7,735 nucleotides of DNA from Chloroflexota bacterium (GTDB taxonomy: Bacteria > Chloroflexota > Limnocylindria > Limnocylindrales > CSP1-4), in NCBI GenBank assembly GCA_021815005.1, contig JAKAHL010000089.1:1-7735 (forward strand), written 5' to 3'. The position numbers were made by a program, and so were the translations under genes. Of the stretch, positions 1-4,148 are shown piece after piece (within the stretch, counting starts at the first letter, position 1; each line of letters starts with the position of its first letter). The notes under the pieces are model-generated. The model saw only the letters and a list, made by a program, of their open reading frames with translations, was not told the origin of the DNA and searched no databases.

Positions 1-295
1 GGTGCGCGGCGCCCCGGCGATCGGCGTGTCCGCGGCGTTCGGCCTGGTCCTCGCCGCCCGCCGCCCCGTCCCCGCCCGATCCGCCGGCCAGGAGCGCCCT
101 ACCCGCGAACGCGCCGACCGCCACGGCGGCCCCCACCGCCCCGGCGCGGACAAGGAGCGCCCGGCGTCCTGGCGAGGGAGGCCGGTCGGAGGGTGCGTCG
201 CCCGGCGGCCGACCGGCCCCGTCGCCCGGCGGCGTGGCGGGCTCGGGGGCGGTCGGGAGGGGCTCGGGGTCGGTGAAGAAGGGTCGGTCGGTCAC
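1..295 (-). CDS. N-terminal part of an unidentified exported or membrane-anchored protein, running off the left edge
   Basis: The frame opens at a GTG (293-295), the first usual start after an in-frame TAG at 320-322. It stays open for 98 codons to the window edge, and most codons end in G or C. Residues 2-43 are Pro/Asp/Gly-rich and probably disordered (it begins MTDRPFFTDPEPLP). Then comes GRRALLVRAG (43-52), with paired arginines, and a hydrophobic segment at about 46-70 rich in Ala, Gly, Val and Leu, followed by a Gly-rich stretch. This looks like a Tat-like signal or a single membrane anchor. No catalytic domain is reached, so the function is unknown. There is no clear Shine-Dalgarno sequence (GAGCGTCCC precedes the GTG). 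It lies 225 bp downstream of the permease, on the same strand. The last ~20 codons are antisense to the mtnA-like block, so the true protein may stop or change near base 65. The N-terminus is reasonably credible, the part left of base 65 much less so. Confidence 0.42.
   Translation of the reverse strand, partial: MTDRPFFTDPEPLPTAPEPATPPGDGAGRPPGDAPSDRPPSPGRRALLVRAGAVGAAVAVGAFAGRALLAGGSGGDGAAGGEDQAERRGHADRRGAAH
2..64 (+). pseudogene. mtnA: Fragment of methylthioribose-1-phosphate isomerase (MtnA), cut by the window edge and broken off
   Basis: Read on the plus strand from base 2, this stretch encodes VRGAPAIGVSAAFGLVLAA followed by Arg-Arg. That closely matches the signature block found near residues 50-70 of MtnA, the methionine-salvage enzyme that converts methylthioribose-1-phosphate to methylthioribulose-1-phosphate. 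All 21 codons end in G or C, which fits real coding sequence. The similarity stops at about base 64. The next landmark of the family, an RPTAxNLxWA-type block some 25-30 residues on, is absent from all three plus-strand frames. About 270 further residues would be needed, but the permease gene on the other strand ends at 521, so an intact mtnA cannot fit. The frame stays open to a TAG at 371-373, but what it encodes after the break is Arg/Gly/Pro-rich and unlike MtnA. The fragment overlaps the proposed minus-strand gene at 1-295, so one of the two must end near 60-80. I identified the family from memory of its motif, and the 5' part lies outside the window. Confidence 0.5.
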
Positions 296-373
296 GGGAC
301 GCTCGCAGTGTTGTCTGGTCTAGGTTCGCGCGAGCGGCGCCGCCGGATCTGTGGCGCGCCGCCACCTGGCTAG

Positions 374-399
374 GCCGTGCCGGTCGCGGCCGGGACGGC
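374..399 (-). other. Imperfect GC-rich hairpin downstream of the permease
   Basis: The arms GCCGT-G-CCGG (374-383) and CCGG-G-ACGGC (390-399) pair as 4 bp plus 5 bp around a single G/G mismatch, with the loop TCGCGG (384-389). It lies 13 bp from the perfect hairpin at 413-438, in the gap between the permease and the next minus-strand gene. No T-run follows it on the minus strand. It could add to termination or protect the transcript 3' end, or it could be a chance structure in GC-rich DNA. Confidence 0.25.
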
Positions 400-412
400 A
401 GCGTGAACACGA

Positions 413-438
413 ACGCCGCCGGCGGTCGCCGGCGGCGT
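413..438 (-). terminator. Perfect 11-bp hairpin, probable terminator of the NEW3/ABC cluster
   Basis: ACGCCGCCGGC (413-423) and GCCGGCGGCGT (428-438) are exact reverse complements around the 4-base loop GGTC. On the minus strand the stem is followed by TTCGTGTTCACG, which is only moderately T-rich. It starts 82 bp past the permease stop codon and has no gene on either side for some 80-120 bp. A GC-rich stem with a weak T tract is what intrinsic terminators often look like in high-GC genomes. A structure that only stabilises the mRNA end is the alternative. Confidence 0.42.
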
Positions 439-503
439 CGAGCGTACTGCGCTGGTCGGGATCGGGCAGGGGAGTGCCCGGGGCGGCGCGCCGGGCGGTG
501 CCG

Positions 504-521
504 GGCCGGGGCGCCCCGGCC
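504..521. repeat. 18-bp perfect palindrome abutting the permease stop codon
   Basis: GGCCGGGGCGCCCCGGCC reads identically on both strands, and its last base belongs to the permease stop codon (521-523). As RNA it could fold into a 7-bp stem with a 4-base loop directly after translation ends. Its role is unknown. Possibilities are a first terminator or 3'-end structure, a protein-binding site, or chance in this very GC-rich gap. Confidence 0.35.
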
Positions 522-1564
522 TAGGCGCGAACCTCCTGGCGGAGGAACATGACGTAGGCGATCGCGAACAGCAGCACCGTCAGCGCCACCAGCGCCACGA
601 ACTGCGGCCACACCAGCAGGACGCTCTGGTCCAGCGTGAGCAGCGTCGGGATCTGCTGCTGGCTGCTGGTGGCCTGGCCCAGGTTGCTGATCATGATCGC
701 GTTGGTGCGCGGGTCCATGATCGCCTGGAGGATGTCCGTGTAGAGCTGCGCCGGCGACACGCGCAGGAGCAGGTTCTGGGCCGTGGCCGCGCCGAACTGC
801 GCCCCGATCGAGGCGGTGGTGTCGATCGGGAACAGGAACGACGCGATGGCCGGCAGGACGAAGCCGCCGACCATGGTGATCGCCAGCCAGGAACCGAAGC
901 CGACCAGCGCCGCGGTGGCCGCGCTGCGGATGATCGTGGACAGCAGCAGCGCGAACGCGAGCCAGAACGACGCGTACAGCACGGTGGCGATCGCCCACAC
1001 GAGGACGCGGGCGAGGTCCTCCGCCTGGGGGATGATCCCCAGCCGCAGGATGCCGATCGCGGTCACGAGCACGACCAGCGACACGATCATGATCGCGATC
1101 ACGAAGATGCCGGCGGCGAACTTGCCGTTGACCACGTCGTCGCGGTGGACCGGCTGCGCCAGCAGCCGCGACAGGGTGCCCTGGCTCCGCTCGGAGTTGA
1201 TCCCGTCGAAGCCGAACGAGATCCCCACCAGCGGCACCAGCAGCGTCACGAGCGTGATCATGGGCACGCTGCCGAACGAGGCGGAGCCGTGGGTGAACAG
1301 CGCCAGGAAGGCCAGTGGGTTGCCGGATGCGGCGACCGCCTGCGCCTGCACGTCCGACGCCGAGAAGTACATCGGCAGGACGGACAGCAGGGCGATCACG
1401 AACAGCAGGACGATGAACCGCCAGCTCGAGATGTGATCCGCGAGCTCCTTGGCGGCGATGGTCCGCCAACCGCCCGACGGCGCCCTCTCGGAGCGCCGGG
1501 CGTCCGCGCGGGATTTGCGCGCGGGTCTGACGGGGCTGCCGGTGGTCTCAGTGGGCGCGGCCAT
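521..1564 (-). CDS. ABC-2 type transporter permease, NosY-like
   Basis: This 347-residue integral membrane protein is the membrane half of the ABC system whose ATPase is encoded just upstream. About six hydrophobic helices are visible: residues 49-67, 101-119, 148-173, 187-210, 216-245 and 317-340. A cytoplasmic segment after the second helix reads [20 protein letters not shown] (117-136) and continues [13 protein letters not shown]. This is the characteristic motif of ABC-2 permeases of the NosY/COG1277 type (S-E-R-x-x-G-T-L-x-x-L-L-x-Q-P-V-x-R), thought to contact the ATPase. The basic N-terminal tail (1-48) should be cytoplasmic. The segment between helices 5 and 6 (about 246-316) is long and polar, with a Gln-rich patch. 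The ATG at 1562-1564 has a strong GGAGGG upstream and lies inside the end of the ATPase gene (17-bp overlap), which suggests translational coupling. The substrate cannot be read from the sequence. Family assignment is firm, transported molecule unknown. Confidence 0.93.
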   Translation of the reverse strand: MAAPTETTGSPVRPARKSRADARRSERAPSGGWRTIAAKELADHISSWRFIVLLFVIALLSVLPMYFSASDVQAQAVAASGNPLAFLALFTHGSASFGSVPMITLVTLLVPLVGISFGFDGINSERSQGTLSRLLAQPVHRDDVVNGKFAAGIFVIAIMIVSLVVLVTAIGILRLGIIPQAEDLARVLVWAIATVLYASFWLAFALLLSTIIRSAATAALVGFGSWLAITMVGGFVLPAIASFLFPIDTTASIGAQFGAATAQNLLLRVSPAQLYTDILQAIMDPRTNAIMISNLGQATSSQQQIPTLLTLDQSVLLVWPQFVALVALTVLLFAIAYVMFLRQEVRA

Positions 1565-2789
1565 CGATTCCCTCCGGCACGTAGCGGCGGTACAGCTCCA
1601 TCAGGTCGGTGCCCCTTCGGCGAAGGTGCGTCAGCGGGAGGTGCGCTTCCGCCAGCGCCGTCGCCAGCGGGGCGGCGACGTCGTGGCGCGCGGTCACGAT
1701 GCGGATGTGGTCGAGGTGCGGGTCCGGCACCACGGACGTCACGCCCGGCACGGACATGGCGACCCGGTCGATCCCCTCGGGCGCGCCGGCAACGGCCACC
1801 TCGAGCTCGACGATGGCCTCGGAGCCGCCCATGAGCTCGTCCAGCGGCCCGGCGGCCACCAGTCGGCCGGCTGAGTAGAAGCCCACCCGGTCGCACAGGG
1901 ACTGCACCTGGCCCAGGATGTGCGACGAGAGCAGGACCGTGAGGTTGTGCTCCGCCACGAGGCGCCGGAGCAGCGCGAGGAGCTCCTCCACGCCGGCCGG
2001 GTCGATCGCGATCGTGGGCTCGTCGAGGATCAGCACCGACGGGCTCTTCACGAGCGCGTCCGCGATGCCGAGACGCTGCCGCATGCCGCGCGAGTAGGTC
2101 TCGGCCTTCTTGTCGGCGGCGTCCCCGAGGCGGACCTCGGCCAGCAGCTCGTCGATCCGGTCGTCCGCCCGCTTGCGCGGGATCCCGTTGAGGCGAGCCG
2201 TGTACCGCAGGTTCTCGCGGCCGGTCAGGCCGCCGTAGAAGCCCACGTTGTCGGGCAGGTAGCCCACCTGGCGCTTGACCGCGAGCGGCTCGCGTGTCGG
2301 GTCCAGGCCCAGCACGCGGACGACGCCGCGGGTGGGCTCCGTGAGGCCGAGCAGCATGAGCACGGTGGTCGTCTTGCCCGCCCCGTTGGGTCCGAGCAGG
2401 CCGAACACCTCGCCTCTGCGGATGGTCAGGTCCAGGCGGTCCACCGCGGTGAAGTCGCCGTACTGCTTGGTCAGCCGCCGCGCCACGATGACCGCGTCCT
2501 CCGGGACGTCGGCCAGCAGTTCCGCCACGGTGCGGCGGCGACGCTTGGGCCTGTCCTCCGACGACGGGGAAGCCTCCACGTCCCACGGCCGGACCGTGGC
2601 GTCGGTCTGGTCCGCGACGCCAGCGTCCGGGTCGTCGGGGTCGTGCGGCGCCCGCGCCGTTGCGGGCGCGCTGGACGTCGTGGGCTCGGTGGCGGGCCGC
2701 GGCCGTGCGCTCAGGCCCGCGGTCGGCCTCGGCCGACGACGCTGCAGCCCGCGCCGCGGCTCGGACGGGTTCGTCCGGTCCTCGGTCAT
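1548..2789 (-). CDS. ABC transporter ATP-binding protein with a long disordered N-terminal extension
   Basis: This 413-residue protein is the cytoplasmic ATPase driving the neighbouring ABC-2 permease. The ABC domain starts near residue 98. Walker A is GPNGAGKTT (133-141), the Q-loop region is VGYLPDN (175-181, with Asp where Gln or Glu is usual), the signature is YSRGMRQRL (232-240), Walker B is VLILDEP (252-258), the D-loop region is IDPAG (262-266), and the switch His is H290 in LSSHIL. Residues from about 320 form a C-terminal accessory domain typical of ABC-2/NosF-like ATPases, ending in [13 protein letters not shown]. Residues 1-95 are unusual: Arg/Pro/Ala/Asp-rich, low complexity and probably disordered, with basic clusters RRRPRP and KRRRR. 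The ATG lies 4 bp after the stop of the NEW3 gene with only a weak GGCGG upstream, so an internal start that trims the extension is possible. The reading frame ends within the permease gene, 17 bp past its start. The three genes are most simply one operon. Confidence 0.94.
   Translation of the reverse strand: MTEDRTNPSEPRRGLQRRRPRPTAGLSARPRPATEPTTSSAPATARAPHDPDDPDAGVADQTDATVRPWDVEASPSSEDRPKRRRRTVAELLADVPEDAVIVARRLTKQYGDFTAVDRLDLTIRRGEVFGLLGPNGAGKTTTVLMLLGLTEPTRGVVRVLGLDPTREPLAVKRQVGYLPDNVGFYGGLTGRENLRYTARLNGIPRKRADDRIDELLAEVRLGDAADKKAETYSRGMRQRLGIADALVKSPSVLILDEPTIAIDPAGVEELLALLRRLVAEHNLTVLLSSHILGQVQSLCDRVGFYSAGRLVAAGPLDELMGGSEAIVELEVAVAGAPEGIDRVAMSVPGVTSVVPDPHLDHIRIVTARHDVAAPLATALAEAHLPLTHLRRRGTDLMELYRRYVPEGIDGRAH
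1570..1575 (-). promoter_or_regulatory. Ribosome binding site of the permease, inside the ATPase gene
   Basis: GGAGGG on the minus strand ends 5 bases before the permease ATG (1562-1564) and lies within the last codons of the ATPase gene. It is the clearest Shine-Dalgarno sequence in the window and supports the chosen permease start. Ribosomes finishing the ATPase would pass over it, consistent with coupled translation of the two subunits. Confidence 0.75.
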
Positions 2790-2793
2790 GGGG

Positions 2794-4005
2794 CTACCGC
2801 CGTCCGTACGTCCGGAAGACCCAGCCGAGCCCGACGAACACCGCCAGGAGCAGCACGACGCCGGCGATCCACCAGTACTGCGGCGTCTCGACCCGCACCC
2901 GGATGTCCACCGAGCCGTTGGCCTCGGCCCCGGCGACCTTCATCGTCACGATGTAGTCGCCCGCGATGGCGTCGCTCGACGGGGTGATCTTGGCGGTGAA
3001 GCTCTGGACGTTGTTCGAGGAGCCGGCGGGGAGGGACGCCACCGAGGCGGGGTCGAAGGTCACCGTCCAGCCCGTGGGCGCGGTCGCGGAGGGCTGGACC
3101 TTGGTGATCGGGGCGGTGCCGGTGTTGGTGGCCGTGATCACGAAGTCCTTCTCGGCGCCGGCGTTGGCCGTGGTCGAGAGCACCTGGTCGGGGGTGGACA
3201 CGGAGACGGAGTAGCTGCCGGTGATGGTGACGGTGAGGTCGGCCTCGGCGGTCTTGCCGCCCCCGGACACGGTCGCCACCACCGGGTAGTCGCCCGCGGT
3301 GGCGTTGGGGTCAGGCGTGACGGACACCGTCAGGCTCCCCGTTGAGCCCGCTGCCACCTGGAGGCTGGTCGCCGAGTTCGAGCTGGCGTTCTTGATGGTG
3401 GTCGTCCACCCGTTCGGGCCCTGGACGTTGAACGAGTATGTCGCCTCGCTGGGCGTGCTGTTCTTGAGGGTCAGGTTGTAGGTAAACGCTGAGGTGGACG
3501 TGCCCTTCTGCTGCGGGAAGTCCGCCTCGAGCGAGACCGAGCCCGAAGCGGCGGACTCGACGCGGACCGAGAGCTGGAGCGACTGCTGGATCGGCCCCGC
3601 GTTGGCGTTGACCGTCATCGTGCTCGTGCCGGCGGCCGCGTTGGACGGGATGTCCACCGAGAACTCGACGTCCGGGACGGTGGCGGCCGTGGGGCTGCTG
3701 TTGGCGACGTACACGCTGTCGATGACCGTGCCGTTGCCGCGGAAGCGGGAGGCCCAGCCGGAGGGCACGCCGGTCGCGGAGAGGCTCACCGTGGCGGCCG
3801 GCGTGGCGGCCAGGGTCAGCTTGAAGGTGGCGGTGGAGCCGGGCTCGCCCACGATGGAGGGATAGGGCGTCGAGATCGAGAGGGCCCCGGCCGCACCGAC
3901 GATCGGGGCCGCTGGGCCGGCGACGAGGGCGAGAACACCGAAGGCGAGGGCGATCCGCGAGGTCATGCTGACCCGGCGCGGGCGCCCGGAAACGCGATCC
4001 GACAT
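2794..4005 (-). CDS. Secreted, membrane-anchored protein with three NEW3-like beta-sandwich repeats
   Basis: The 403-residue protein has a signal peptide: basic residues 3-17 ([16 protein letters not shown]), a hydrophobic core at about 18-36, and cleavage likely near the Ala-rich 37-41. Three extracytoplasmic repeats follow, at about 43-150, 155-262 and 265-372. Each has the features of NEW3 (alpha-galactosidase NPCBM-associated) domains: S/T-rich strands, a P-x-GW-type turn (VPSGW 80-84, GPNGW 196-200, APTGW 309-313) and a late AGxY/AGT turn (AGDY at 237-240 and 348-351, AGTS at 125-128). One helix (about 378-397, beginning YWWIAGVV) and the basic tail FRTYGRR anchor it with the bulk outside. 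It has no cysteine. It is the first gene of the cluster with the ABC ATPase and permease, so it is probably a partner subunit or an envelope ligand-binding protein. Carbohydrate binding is possible but unproven. The ATG at 4003-4005 is preferred over Met14 (3964-3966) because GGAGA sits 7 bases upstream. Confidence 0.88.
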   Translation of the reverse strand: MSDRVSGRPRRVSMTSRIALAFGVLALVAGPAAPIVGAAGALSISTPYPSIVGEPGSTATFKLTLAATPAATVSLSATGVPSGWASRFRGNGTVIDSVYVANSSPTAATVPDVEFSVDIPSNAAAGTSTMTVNANAGPIQQSLQLSVRVESAASGSVSLEADFPQQKGTSTSAFTYNLTLKNSTPSEATYSFNVQGPNGWTTTIKNASSNSATSLQVAAGSTGSLTVSVTPDPNATAGDYPVVATVSGGGKTAEADLTVTITGSYSVSVSTPDQVLSTTANAGAEKDFVITATNTGTAPITKVQPSATAPTGWTVTFDPASVASLPAGSSNNVQSFTAKITPSSDAIAGDYIVTMKVAGAEANGSVDIRVRVETPQYWWIAGVVLLLAVFVGLGWVFRTYGRR

Positions 4006-4011
4006 GCGCTG

Positions 4012-4016
4012 TCTCC
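4012..4016 (-). promoter_or_regulatory. Ribosome binding site of the NEW3 gene
   Basis: GGAGA on the minus strand, with a 6-7 base spacer to the ATG at 4003-4005. It fixes the start of the NEW3 protein at 4005. The alternative Met14 codon at 3964-3966 has no such sequence before it. Confidence 0.65.
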
Positions 4017-4079
4017 AGGAACGACTGTGGACTCGATCACGCGCGGGAGCCCGGCCTCCTCGCTGGGTCCCGCGCCGCG

Positions 4080-4085
4080 ATCATA
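4080..4085 (-). promoter_or_regulatory. Putative -10 promoter element for the NEW3/ABC cluster
   Basis: TATGAT on the minus strand matches five of six bases of the TATAAT consensus. It lies within CCAATCGGCCATATGATC, the only notably AT-containing stretch in the 143-bp gap between the penicillin-binding protein gene and the NEW3 gene. Transcription starting some 7 bases downstream would give a leader of roughly 65-70 nt before the ATG. No convincing TTGACA-like -35 box is seen 16-18 bp upstream (GACCCC and neighbours), so an activator or a different sigma factor may be needed, or the hexamer may be fortuitous. Confidence 0.35.
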
Positions 4086-4121
4086 TGGCCGATTGGCTGA
4101 GAGGGGTCTGAGACGCCCTGT

Positions 4122-4139
4122 CCGGGCCCCCGGGGCCGG
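4122..4139 (-). terminator. GC-rich inverted repeat after the penicillin-binding protein gene, weak terminator candidate
   Basis: CCGGCCCCGGGGGCCCGG on the minus strand, 9 bp past the stop codon at 4149-4151, can fold with a 5-bp GGCCC/GGGCC core around a 3-base loop, extended past a one-base bulge by two more pairs. No T tract follows. It could separate the penicillin-binding protein transcript from the NEW3/ABC cluster, whose putative promoter lies just beyond it, but the signal is weak. Confidence 0.25.
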
Positions 4140-4148
4140 CGCCGGGCG

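Noticed and set aside
2..373. A complete plus-strand gene covering the whole left end
   Set aside because: Only the first ~64 bases carry a recognisable (MtnA) signal. The rest is low-complexity Arg/Gly/Pro and antisense to a more protein-like minus-strand frame with a hydrophobic segment.
2275..3345. A 356-codon plus-strand frame across the ATPase and NEW3 genes
   Set aside because: It is antisense to two well-supported genes, crosses their boundary, and encodes Gly/Arg-rich sequence with no domain.
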